The translations under genes and the position numbers were made by a program. Below the pieces are notes generated by a model. The model was not told where the DNA came from and searched no databases. It worked only from the letters and a program-made list of their open reading frames with translations. Of a stretch of DNA of 64,000 nt, positions 15,400 to 23,542 are shown in pieces; within the stretch, counting starts at the first letter, position 1, and each line of letters starts with the position of its first letter. This stretch comes from Polyangiaceae bacterium (GTDB taxonomy: Bacteria; Myxococcota_A; Polyangia; Polyangiales; Polyangiaceae). The stretch spans positions 1-64,000 of the forward strand of contig JACKEB010000023.1 of the NCBI GenBank assembly GCA_020633205.1. The letters are read 5' to 3'.

Positions 15400-18300
15400 G
15401 CAGCCTGGGAACTTACGGTCGATACCAGCTGCTCGATCTGCTCGGGCGCGGCAGCATCACGGAGGTCTTCAAGGCGAAGAGCTTCGGCGTCGAGGGCTTC
15501 GAGAAGACCCTGGTCATCAAGCGCGTGCTGCCCGAGCTCTCCGCGGAAGCGGACTTCGTCGGGCGCTTCGTGCGGGAAGCCCAGCTGTCGGTGCGCCTCA
15601 GCCACTCAGGGGTCGTGCAGGTGTTCGACCTTGGGCGTGTCGATGAGGCGGTCGGCACGAGCTTTTTCATGGCGACCGAGCTGGTGCAAGGGCTCGACCT
15701 ACGCAGACTGCTTTCGCTCGTAGATCGCTCGGGCAAGCAGCTACCAGTGGGGCTCACGCTGTACATCGCGAGCGAGGTCGCGAAGGCGCTCGACCATGCG
15801 CATCGGCGGCGCGACGAACGGGGCACGCCGCTTGGCATCGTGCACGGCGACTTGAACCCGGGCAACGTGCTGCTCAGCTGGGAGGGCGAGGTCAAGCTGA
15901 GTGACTTTGGAATTGGTCGCGCCTTCTACTCCCTCGGCGAACGCGCTCAAGAAGAGCTTTTGAACCAGAAGCTCGCCTACACCAGCCCCGAGCAGATCTG
16001 CGGCAATGACATCGACGCGCGGAGCGACCTCTTCAGCCTGGGGACACTCGCCTATCGATTGCTGACCGCGAAACACCCTTTCGCGGGTGCGCGACCGACT
16101 CAGACTTCGTCTCGCATCCTTGGGGAAAAGCCTTTGCAGCCCGCGGAGCTACGCTCCGATGTGTCGCCCTCGCTCTCCGCACTGGTCATGCAGCTCTTGG
16201 AGCAGGACCCCGGCAAGCGCGGTGATAGCGCGGCGCGAGTCTATGAGCAGCTCTTGGAGGAGCTGTACGCGGCGGGTGCGCGCCAAGGCGCACGCGAACT
16301 CAGTGACTTGATCGAGGAGCTGAACGAGGCTCCGTCTAGTCCCGAGCTGCCATCCGAGCCACGGCTCGAGCTACCTTCGGAGCCGCGAATCACCTCCGTG
16401 CGGGCGACCTCCAGCGAAGGGCCGCCATCTTCCGGGCGCTTCCAGGGTGTCGCGCAGGTGTTGGACACCACCCCGGAGCCTGCGGCCGTCAACGCTCGAG
16501 CGTTTCCCCAAGGTGCGCTGGCGGACCTGGCGGGACGTGAGGTGTCCGCGCTGATCGTGCGGTTGCCTCGCGGATCCAACAGTGAAGAGACGAGCGAGCG
16601 TGCCCGCGAGGTGGTGGAGCGCTACGGCGCGCGCGTGCTGAGCTTTGGCGCGGACGAGGTCGTCGCGTTGTTCGGCTTGGACGAAGCGGATGGGCGAGAC
16701 ACGGAGCTTGCGGTGCGCTCTGGATTGGTGCTGCTCAGGAGCCTCGGCGCGAGCGATGTCGAGCCTGGTGTTGGGATCCACGCGGGGCGCATCGCCGCGG
16801 GTGCCATCGTCGACGTGAACGCGGCGGACGTGGCGCTCTTGCTCGGGCAGGCGCGTGATCTGTGCAACACCCTGGAGGGCAGCCTGATCATCAGCGACGC
16901 CGCGGCGAAGAACGTCGGGCGTTTGTTCTCTCTGGAGTCTGCGCCCGGAGCAGGGCGCACCGCGGCGCGTGCCTGGATCGTCGGTGAACCCCGGTCGCCG
17001 CGTGAAGCCTATGGGCGCTTCGTCGGTCGTCTCGACGAACTCAAGCGCCTCGGCGGCGTGCTAGCGCGGGCGTCGCGCCGTCACTTGCAGGTGGTCGGCA
17101 TCGTGGGCGAGCACGGCATCGGCAAGTCGCGCTTGATTTACGAGATGGAGCGCCGCATCCAACGCGGTGAGTTCAACATCCGTTGCCACTTGGCAGAGTG
17201 TGTTCCGAGCGGAAAGAGCCTGCCGTATTCAGCCATCGTCGCCATGCTGCGTTCCCTGTGCGGCGTGCGTGAGGGCGACTCTCCGGAGCGCATCGCAGCG
17301 GTGGAGCCTCGCCTGCGCGCCCTCGGGCTGCACGACGAAGAAGTCGAGATCGTCCTTACGGAGCTTGGCCTCAGTCGCGGGGATCGCGCGGCTTCCGCGG
17401 GCGTCTTGAAGAACGCCGTCGCGGGCATGCTGGATGGTCTCGCGAAGGATCAGCTGCACGTCTTTTCGTGGGACAACGCTCAAGACATCGACGCGCCGAG
17501 CGTCGAGCTCTTGAGCCGCGTTGCTGAGCGACTCGAGCGCGCGCGTCTGATTCTGTTGTTCGCGGCTCGCAGCGGGGAGGCCGCCCATTTCCGCGAGCTA
17601 CCGGGCTATCAAGAAGTGCAGCTCGGCACCCTGGATGAAGACGATGTGTATCGTCTCGTCTGTGTTCGTTTGGGGGTGAGGGAAGTTCCGGAAGCGCTGT
17701 TCCAGTTCGTCCATGAGCGTTGCGCGGGTCACCCGATGTTCGTCGAAGAGCTCCTGCGCGAGGCTCAAGAAGCAGGCGCCGTCGTCGTTGAGGACAAGCA
17801 GATCACCCGCCTGGATTTGGGTGGTGTGCTCAGCGTACCTCGACCCTTGCGCTCCCTGCTCGGCGACCGCATTCGGCGCCTGGACGATCCTGAGCGGGAC
17901 TTGACCATCGCGACGGCCATCGTGAGTTCCCCCGCGGATACATCGGTCTTGAGCGCAATGCTCGACTGCAGCCTCGGGCACCTGAACCTGCTGGCTGAGC
18001 GCCTCGAGGCGGCGAAGTTGATGCTGCGAGACGGCCCGGTGGCGCTGTCGTTTCCGTCGCCGCTCCTGGCCGAGGTGATCCTGGCGAGCCTGGATGACGA
18101 GCAGCTGATTGAGCTGCACCACCGTGCCGCGAACGCCTACCAGATGATCCTGGGAGATCGGACTGAGCAAGAAGCGGCGCGCATCGCCTATCATCTGGCG
18201 GAAGCAGGCGAGCTGGATCGCGCGGCGGGGTTCTACGCGACGAGCGGCATGTATCAGCTGAACGCGCGGCGCCTCGAGTACGCCGTCGGCGACCTCGCGC

Positions 18301-19358
18301 GGGCGCTCGATCTCGCTGACTGGGACGCGCGGGGCGGCGAACAGCTCGCGGAGTGGGTACGCGCGTTGTCCCGAGCCATTCGTCACGTTCGCTCCGGCGA
18401 GGGTCTGGCGGAGCTCGTCTTGCGCCTCGCGGTTCGCCTGGAGCAGGACTCGGCGATGTCCATCGCGCTGCGCCTGGGTGCGGGCGTTGACCTCGCGTTG
18501 AGTCTTGGTGCCTTGCATCGCTACAAGGAGGCTCGCCAGCTCCTGAGCCGCGCCGCCCAGCTCGCTCAGCAAACCTCGCTGAGCAGCTCCGAGCGGCGCG
18601 CGCTGCTGGCCGCCGAGGCCGAGGTCTGCTTCCACCAGGGAGACTTCCGTGCGGCAATGGAATCGATCGAGCAGGCCAAGCAGCTCACGGGCGGCGACGA
18701 CTTCGAGCGCCATCGTATGGAGCTCTCGTCCGCCCAGGCTCTCGCCGGCGCTGGAGAGCTAGACGCCGCGCAGCAGGCGCTGGATGCCGCGAGCGCCATT
18801 TTGCCCGCGGAGGATGACCCGGTGATGTTGTGCGAACGGGCGAAGGTGCGTGCGCTGATCCGCGCGTTCCAGCGCGACTGGGGTGGTTCCGCGCTCGCGG
18901 CGGAACAGGCGGCAGAGCTGGGGCGTGAAGCGGGCCTGAGCCACGAAGTTGCCGTCAACCTGCACAATCAGGGCGACTCACTGATGCGCCTTGGAGAGCT
19001 CCCGCGGGCCTACGCGGCGCTGCAGAAGTCGCTCGAGGTGGCTGAGGTGATCGGCTCCGACCGCATGGTGAACCTCAACCGCATCATGCTCGCCTATCTG
19101 GATGCGGCGAACGGCTCCAACGTCGCCCGCCGAGTGCTGGGAGAGCGCTTGGCAGCTGCAGAGGCGCAGCGTTGGACGTGGGACGCGATCACTGGCCGCT
19201 ACCTCTTGGGCAAGCTGTTAGCCGAGCAAGGCGATGTGCTCGGAGCACGCCGTGAGCTCACCTTGGCGCGACGCTTGGCGGAAGACTCGAAGAACCGCCT
19301 ACTCAGCGAAGACTGCCGGATGCAGCTCGAAGCGCTCGAGCCGTCTAGCCCGAGCTAA
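15396..19358 (+). CDS. Giant Ser/Thr kinase with cyclase-like, AAA ATPase and TPR regions
   Basis: The 1320-residue protein starts with a kinase domain (about 6-285): LLGRGSITEVFKA loop, Lys in VIKRVL, catalytic loop VHGDLNPGN and DFGIG. The loop has HGD in place of HRD, so the Arg that usually binds the activation-loop phosphate is missing, while Asp, Asn and DFG are intact. A Pro/Ser-rich linker and a region resembling degenerate class III nucleotide cyclases (about 385-520, with GVGIHAGRIAAGAI) follow. Then comes an ATPase module with Walker A GEHGIGKS (near residue 570), and TPR-like repeats to the end. Similar AAA-plus-TPR tails occur in large bacterial kinases and MalT-like regulators. 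GTGA overlap with dnaK implies translational coupling, so chaperone and kinase levels may be linked. No membrane helix was seen. Confidence 0.88.
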   Translation: MSSLGTYGRYQLLDLLGRGSITEVFKAKSFGVEGFEKTLVIKRVLPELSAEADFVGRFVREAQLSVRLSHSGVVQVFDLGRVDEAVGTSFFMATELVQGLDLRRLLSLVDRSGKQLPVGLTLYIASEVAKALDHAHRRRDERGTPLGIVHGDLNPGNVLLSWEGEVKLSDFGIGRAFYSLGERAQEELLNQKLAYTSPEQICGNDIDARSDLFSLGTLAYRLLTAKHPFAGARPTQTSSRILGEKPLQPAELRSDVSPSLSALVMQLLEQDPGKRGDSAARVYEQLLEELYAAGARQGARELSDLIEELNEAPSSPELPSEPRLELPSEPRITSVRATSSEGPPSSGRFQGVAQVLDTTPEPAAVNARAFPQGALADLAGREVSALIVRLPRGSNSEETSERAREVVERYGARVLSFGADEVVALFGLDEADGRDTELAVRSGLVLLRSLGASDVEPGVGIHAGRIAAGAIVDVNAADVALLLGQARDLCNTLEGSLIISDAAAKNVGRLFSLESAPGAGRTAARAWIVGEPRSPREAYGRFVGRLDELKRLGGVLARASRRHLQVVGIVGEHGIGKSRLIYEMERRIQRGEFNIRCHLAECVPSGKSLPYSAIVAMLRSLCGVREGDSPERIAAVEPRLRALGLHDEEVEIVLTELGLSRGDRAASAGVLKNAVAGMLDGLAKDQLHVFSWDNAQDIDAPSVELLSRVAERLERARLILLFAARSGEAAHFRELPGYQEVQLGTLDEDDVYRLVCVRLGVREVPEALFQFVHERCAGHPMFVEELLREAQEAGAVVVEDKQITRLDLGGVLSVPRPLRSLLGDRIRRLDDPERDLTIATAIVSSPADTSVLSAMLDCSLGHLNLLAERLEAAKLMLRDGPVALSFPSPLLAEVILASLDDEQLIELHHRAANAYQMILGDRTEQEAARIAYHLAEAGELDRAAGFYATSGMYQLNARRLEYAVGDLARALDLADWDARGGEQLAEWVRALSRAIRHVRSGEGLAELVLRLAVRLEQDSAMSIALRLGAGVDLALSLGALHRYKEARQLLSRAAQLAQQTSLSSSERRALLAAEAEVCFHQGDFRAAMESIEQAKQLTGGDDFERHRMELSSAQALAGAGELDAAQQALDAASAILPAEDDPVMLCERAKVRALIRAFQRDWGGSALAAEQAAELGREAGLSHEVAVNLHNQGDSLMRLGELPRAYAALQKSLEVAEVIGSDRMVNLNRIMLAYLDAANGSNVARRVLGERLAAAEAQRWTWDAITGRYLLGKLLAEQGDVLGARRELTLARRLAEDSKNRLLSEDCRMQLEALEPSSPS

Positions 19359-19403
19359 GGGGGCTGGGCGCGGCCGCGCGTGACGCGAAAAATCGACCGC
19401 CTC

Positions 19404-19440
19404 CGCGCCCACCGCCAGGAGTGCTGGCAGGGTGGGCGCG
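19404..19440. terminator. Strong GC hairpin after the giant kinase gene
   Basis: CGCGCCCACC (19404-19413) pairs with GGTGGGCGCG (19431-19440), and an inner GCCAG/CTGGC stem extends it. No T-run follows on the + strand. It lies between convergent genes and may stop transcription from one or both sides. Confidence 0.5.
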
Positions 19441-19452
19441 GGGCGTCTGCTG

Positions 19453-19665
19453 TCACGCGGATTTCGCCGGAGCCGGTCCGACGACACGGGCCAATTCAAC
19501 CTTGGCTACCGTGGGCCCCTTGTCCTCTTCTGTCCAAATCGAGACGAGGGTGCCTCCACTGGGATAGGTGGTGTCCACTCGGACAATCTTGCCAACTCTC
19601 CCATCGTCCAGCAGAACGCGGCGGCGGTCCGTCATGTACTGATGGATATGCCGTAGGTCTGCCAT
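19453..19665 (-). CDS. Small conserved-looking protein of unknown function
   Basis: The 70-residue product (MADLRHIHQYMTDRRRVLLD at its start) has a beta-rich middle (GRVGKIVRVDTTYPSGGTLV) that could form a small SH3- or KOW-like barrel. Its codon use and balanced composition look like a real gene. The start at 19665 has GAAGAG a few bases upstream; an alternative start at 19728 adds 21 residues. I do not recognise a family. It is convergent with the giant kinase gene and divergent from the lipoprotein gene at 19836. Confidence 0.6.
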   Translation of the reverse strand: MADLRHIHQYMTDRRRVLLDDGRVGKIVRVDTTYPSGGTLVSIWTEEDKGPTVAKVELARVVGPAPAKSA

Positions 19666-19835
19666 AGACTCTTCAATATAGGTGGCTTTGCCAAACCAGC
19701 TAGTTTTTGCTGAAGAATACTTCTGCATGAACTACTCGCGAATGCGTAACTATCGGGAACTACGCGAGAAATCGGGCAACTTGAGGGTCCGCAACATTTT
19801 GGGGTCAGGCCTTTCCCTACGGCTAACCTGCTCGA

Positions 19836-20594
19836 ATGGAGCGTCCCATTTGGGCTCGGGTCAAAGCGCAAGGTCAGGTCGATTGCCCGAAACGTAGGCA
19901 TTCCGTGGGGTTACGGCGTCCGAGCGGCAGCGCCGGCGGCCTCTTGCTGACTTGCGTGGCGCTAGGTGCGGCAGCCCTGGGATGTTCCCCTGCGGAAGTG
20001 ATGGGTCATCGCGCACCTGTCTCCAACGTGCCGGTCTATGCGGCCTCCTCGCAGGTGAAGCACTCGTCCAGGCTGTGGGTGGAGCTGCGTGACGAGACGC
20101 CGAACACTCAATGCGTCAAGGCGCTTCACAAGCAGCCCGTTTGTTTCCGTGAGGTACAGGCGGAGATGGGGGCGCAGCTGGTGCGGCTCCTGGGAGCTAG
20201 CTTTCCAGACGTGCGTGTTCGTCAACGAGGTGATGCCTTGGAGGCAGGGGACTACCTGCTGCGAATCGAGCTACGACTCAATGCCGTGGAGCCTGGCGAG
20301 GGAGTGGGTTGGGGCGCAGTCGGGCGCGGGCGCTGGCAGCTGGTGCGGGACGGCTTCAGTCTGACGCGGGAACGTTTCAGCTCTCACTCCGAGGGCCGCT
20401 TCACGTACGGCAGTGCCCTGGGGGTTGGCGCTGGCGAGGTGATCGCCGCGATTGCGACGCGCATCTCGGATCGCTTGGGGAGCCTTCCTGAAACCCGCGG
20501 GCAGTTCCCGGCTCCCGATTTGCCTGACGTAGTGGTTGAGACGCCGAGCGCATTTCCGCGCGGGAACAAGCAGGCCCAGCAGATCAGCCGCTGA
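19836..20594 (+). CDS. Putative lipoprotein of unknown function
   Basis: The first 50 residues contain a hydrophobic signal segment (GGLLLTCVALGAAALGC) ending at a lipobox Cys, so the mature protein is probably lipid-anchored. The mature part (about 200 residues) has no motif I recognise; it contains LWVELRDETPNTQC and an alpha/beta-looking middle (LEAGDYLLRIELRLNAVEP). The N-terminus before the signal segment is rather long (about 33 residues), so a later start may be used. It ends 53 bases before a strong bidirectional terminator shared with dnaA. Confidence 0.65.
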   Translation: MERPIWARVKAQGQVDCPKRRHSVGLRRPSGSAGGLLLTCVALGAAALGCSPAEVMGHRAPVSNVPVYAASSQVKHSSRLWVELRDETPNTQCVKALHKQPVCFREVQAEMGAQLVRLLGASFPDVRVRQRGDALEAGDYLLRIELRLNAVEPGEGVGWGAVGRGRWQLVRDGFSLTRERFSSHSEGRFTYGSALGVGAGEVIAAIATRISDRLGSLPETRGQFPAPDLPDVVVETPSAFPRGNKQAQQISR

Positions 20595-20647
20595 CCCTGC
20601 GCCCTCTGGCGCACCTCTCCCCCTAAAAATAGAAGCGAACCAGAGCG

Positions 20648-20679
20648 AAAACGCCGACCCTATGGGGGGTCGGCGTTTT
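20648..20679. terminator. Bidirectional rho-independent terminator
   Basis: AAAACGCCGACCC (20648-20660) and GGGTCGGCGTTTT (20667-20679) form a perfect 13-bp stem with a six-base loop and terminal A/T runs on both strands. It lies between the convergent lipoprotein gene and dnaA. Confidence 0.9.
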
Positions 20680-20700
20680 GTGTTGTGGCTGCTGCGAGGC

Positions 20701-22215
20701 TCACTCGCCGCTAGAAGCGAGCTCCTGCTCGATAGCCTCGAGGTGTGCGTTGACCTGCGGGTCCTTCTGGCGGAGCGCTTCGACACGGCGCACGGCGCTC
20801 ATCACGGTGGTGTGATCGCGGTTACCGAAGGAGCGTCCGAGCTCCGGGTAGCTGCAGCGCAGGCGCTGGCGGCAGAGGTACATCGCTACCTGGCGCGCGA
20901 AGGCGACGCTCTTGTGGCGATCCTTGCTCAAGAGCTCGGCGTTGGTGAGCCGGAAGTGGTTACACACGGCGCGCTGAATGTCTTGCACGCTGACCGGCTC
21001 CTGTCGCCGCGGGGCAACGGCGGCGAGCTCACGGCTGGCGAACTCGTAGTCGATGGGGCGCCCGGTGAGCGATGACTTCGCGGCCAAGCGGATCAACGCG
21101 CCTTCGAGCTCGCGCACGTTGCTCTGCACGTTCTGGGCGAGCAGGACGGCGACCTCGTCGGTCAACGGGATCCCTTCGAGCTGCGCCTTCTTGCGCACGA
21201 TGGCGACCCGCGTCTCGAGGCGGGGCACCTGAACATCGGCGACCAAGCCAGAAGTGAAGCGCGACACTAGACGCTCAGGCATGCGTTGCAGCTGCTGAGG
21301 ATAGGTGTCGCTGGTGACCACGATCGGCCGATCCGCTTCGTGCAGGGCGTTGAATGTGTGGAAGAACTCCTCCTGAGTCTGCTCTCTTCCCGCCAGGAAC
21401 TGGATGTCGTCGAGCAGCAACAAGTCGCACTCGCGTCGGTAGCGGTTGCGGAACTCGTCCATCTTCTGGTGCTGAAGCGCCTCGATGAACTCGTTGGTGA
21501 AGCGTTCGGCCGACACGTAGATAACGCGGGCGTTGGGCTTCTGGTCGAGCAAGCGCTGGGCGATTGCGTGGACCAAGTGCGTCTTGCCGAGACCCGTACC
21601 ACCGCAGATGAACAGCGGGTTGTAGCGAGGGCCGTCGTCACCTGCCGACGACATGGCAGCCGCATACGCCAGCTCATTGGATGGGCCGACGACGAAGTTC
21701 TCGAAGGTGTACTTCGGGTTGAGGACGTCCTTCAGTGATGCGCGCACAGGGTGGATCCGAGAGGGCGATTCAAAGCGGGGTTCACGAGATGATTGCGAAT
21801 GGGCTGTCCCATCCGAGCGCGACGACGGTGGCGGTGGCTCGCTGACTTGCAAGCGCCGCGGCCGTACCGCAGGACGCATGGTTTTACCATCACACACCGG
21901 ATTGTTCAGCTCACTCGAGATGCGCCACTCGACTTGAGTCGGTTCGTTCGACCGAGACACCGGTGCTTGGGGCGAACTGTCGCTGTAGGTGCGTGCTTCG
22001 CGTGCGCGCAGCTCGTCGATGGTGTTGACCAGGCTGGGCAGGAAATGGGTCTTCACCCAGTCACGCACGAACTCGTCGCGAGCAGTCAGCTCAAGGCGAC
22101 CCGCTTCCAACTTATCGAACTGGATGGACGAGAACCACTGCTCGAACGAGGCGGGTGACGCCTTGCGAGTGCGTTCGAGGGCAGCGGTCCAGATTTCGAG
22201 GTTTGAGCTAGTCAT
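20701..22215 (-). CDS. dnaA: Chromosomal replication initiator DnaA
   Basis: DnaA binds DnaA boxes and opens the replication origin. The 504-residue protein has domain I (about 1-80, with EQWFSSIQFDKLE), a Pro/Ser-rich domain II linker (about 80-160), and the AAA+ domain III starting at NPKYTFENFVVGPSNELAYA with Walker A GGTGLGKTH (205-213) and Walker B LLLLDDIQF. Domain IV at the C-terminus carries the DNA-binding signature (RCSYPELGRSFGNRDHTTVM). Length is longer than E. coli DnaA (467) because of the linker. It is monocistronic; dnaN is not adjacent. The upstream 1.28-kb gap holds DnaA-box-like sites, so it likely contains the origin. Confidence 0.98.
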   Translation of the reverse strand: MTSSNLEIWTAALERTRKASPASFEQWFSSIQFDKLEAGRLELTARDEFVRDWVKTHFLPSLVNTIDELRAREARTYSDSSPQAPVSRSNEPTQVEWRISSELNNPVCDGKTMRPAVRPRRLQVSEPPPPSSRSDGTAHSQSSREPRFESPSRIHPVRASLKDVLNPKYTFENFVVGPSNELAYAAAMSSAGDDGPRYNPLFICGGTGLGKTHLVHAIAQRLLDQKPNARVIYVSAERFTNEFIEALQHQKMDEFRNRYRRECDLLLLDDIQFLAGREQTQEEFFHTFNALHEADRPIVVTSDTYPQQLQRMPERLVSRFTSGLVADVQVPRLETRVAIVRKKAQLEGIPLTDEVAVLLAQNVQSNVRELEGALIRLAAKSSLTGRPIDYEFASRELAAVAPRRQEPVSVQDIQRAVCNHFRLTNAELLSKDRHKSVAFARQVAMYLCRQRLRCSYPELGRSFGNRDHTTVMSAVRRVEALRQKDPQVNAHLEAIEQELASSGE

Positions 22216-22290
22216 CCTGCTTCAGATTGGGGGTCGGTGATGCGGGTGCTGGCTTGCATGGCGGAGCGGCCACGCTGAAGCCCCCACAAC

Positions 22291-22311
22291 TTGTCCACAG
22301 CCTGTGGAAAG
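22291..22311. promoter_or_regulatory. DnaA-box pair near dnaA
   Basis: TTGTCCACA at 22291-22299 is one mismatch from the TTATCCACA consensus. It faces a weaker inverted copy, TGTGGAAAG at 22303-22311. The site lies 75 bases upstream of the dnaA start, where autoregulation by DnaA is plausible. Confidence 0.6.
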
Positions 22312-22817
22312 GCGTGAGCGAGTGTGGGGTAGGTGGTTCGCTCCCAGCAGGGTGCGAACGGCGGTGAATGAGTGGCGCGTCGTTGGGGCGCGAGGTCGAG
22401 GGGCAAGCTTGGAGTCTCGTGTGAGCGTTTGGAGAGTGGAGAGGGCTCTGGGCTTGGCTAGTTTTGTTGTTGGTTAGGGTCGACGTCTCAAAGCGCGAAT
22501 GGGAAGTGACTGAAGTGCTGAGCTAACGGAGCGGTTTCCTGGTTCGCGCCGTGCGCGCGGATTCGGGACGACTGTGCCTCAGACCGAAACGACCGTTGCG
22601 TCGCTGGTCTTGAGATTGCTTCACGCGCGGCATGAAGCAATCGGTCATCAACGACCGGTTCGTGCTCGGAGGCGCGAACGATAACAGTTGCGACCCACCC
22701 GGAATCGGTGAGCCTAGCAAAGTCGACGGGCGACGCATCGCCCAATCAACACCATCCCCCCTTAGCTAATCCTGTCCCGCTGTCGTCAGTTGTGTGGCCT
22801 GCTGCTTGATCGAGTTT

Positions 22818-22900
22818 CGCGTTGCTTGCGTTGCTTGCGTTGCTTGCGTTGCTCGGTTTGCGTTGCTCGGTTTGCGTTGCTCGTTCTGCGTTGCATGTTG
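22818..22900. repeat. Tandem TTGCGTTGC-type repeats in the origin region
   Basis: Four copies of a nine-base unit (TTGCGTTGC) are followed by two to three copies of a longer related unit (TTTGCGTTGCTCGG). Their translation on the other strand gives a repeated Asn-Ala-Ser peptide, which I regard as an artefact. Confidence 0.85.
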
Positions 22901-23012
22901 CTCGAACCGCGGTCACCCGAAGCAGGCTGAACGCGCTAGCGAATCGATCGAATCGCGCCGTTCCCAACCGACGAGCGAGTGCTGAGCTAGCACCGCCTCG
23001 CGCACGAGTTCA

Positions 23013-23055
23013 ATGGACGATTTTCGGATCGCCGCGATCCCGCAGCAAAGTCCAT
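23013..23055. repeat. Nested palindrome
   Basis: GGATCGC-C-GCGATCC (23026-23040) is a perfect 15-base palindrome with a central C. It is flanked by ATGGAC (23013-23018) and GTCCAT (23050-23055), which extend the symmetry. It may be a cruciform or protein-binding site within the candidate origin. Confidence 0.7.
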
Positions 23056-23253
23056 CGAACAAAAATCGGGGTGTGACGTACGCGTGACCCGATGCGCCAA
23101 GACACTGCTTTGCTGATCGCGGATCCAGCTGAAATTACGAGTGAAACGCATCGCGCCGTGCGTGTGACGAAGGCAAGGCTGCACCAACTTTCGGGGTTTG
23201 AAAGATCAAGGGTGAGCGCCGAAAAAAATCCCGAAGCGCGCGTCGGTTGCGCG

Positions 23254-23339
23254 TCGTCCACAGCCTTGTGGACGAGTCTGTGAGTGGCCGAAACGCGGAT
23301 CCAAGTTGAGCTCATCCGTCCACACACAGCGCGTCCACA
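23254..23339. promoter_or_regulatory. Cluster of four DnaA-box-like sites
   Basis: TCGTCCACA (23254-23262) and its exact inverted copy TGTGGACGA (23267-23275) are followed by CCGTCCACA (23316-23324) and GCGTCCACA (23331-23339). All share the GTCCACA core with the site near dnaA. The inverted pair with a four-base spacer is the most ordered part. Confidence 0.6.
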
Positions 23340-23542
23340 GGCAGTGCACAACCTACGCGTTCGCGCCGCGGATCGACTCGCCCAGCACTGCAGCAACGAG
23401 CTCACCTCACCCCACGTGTTGAACTGGTGTTCGTCTGAACAGCATTCGCGGCGGGTTTGGGCGAGGACCGCGCGTTGCGACAAAACTTGGCCCGTTGGCA
23501 CGCAGCCAGTTAGTGGGCGCGATGCCGTCCGAGTGCCCACCG

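Larger units (their letters stand above)
22216..23494. other. Candidate chromosomal origin region (oriC)
   Basis: This 1279-base gap upstream of dnaA has no convincing gene. It contains box-like sequences of the type NNGTCCACA in two clusters, a block of short tandem repeats, a nested palindrome, and a moderately T-rich stretch (about 22458-22480). Position next to dnaA and box content make it the best origin candidate in the window. A GC-skew switch has not been computed. Confidence 0.6.

Noticed and set aside
17598..18713. 371-codon ORF antisense to the giant kinase gene
   Set aside because: Wholly inside the TPR-coding part of a coherent gene and without family features.
22746..22967. 73-codon ORF with Asn-Ala-Ser repeats
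   Set aside because: Its sequence is only the translation of the short tandem repeat in the candidate origin; no start signal or family match.
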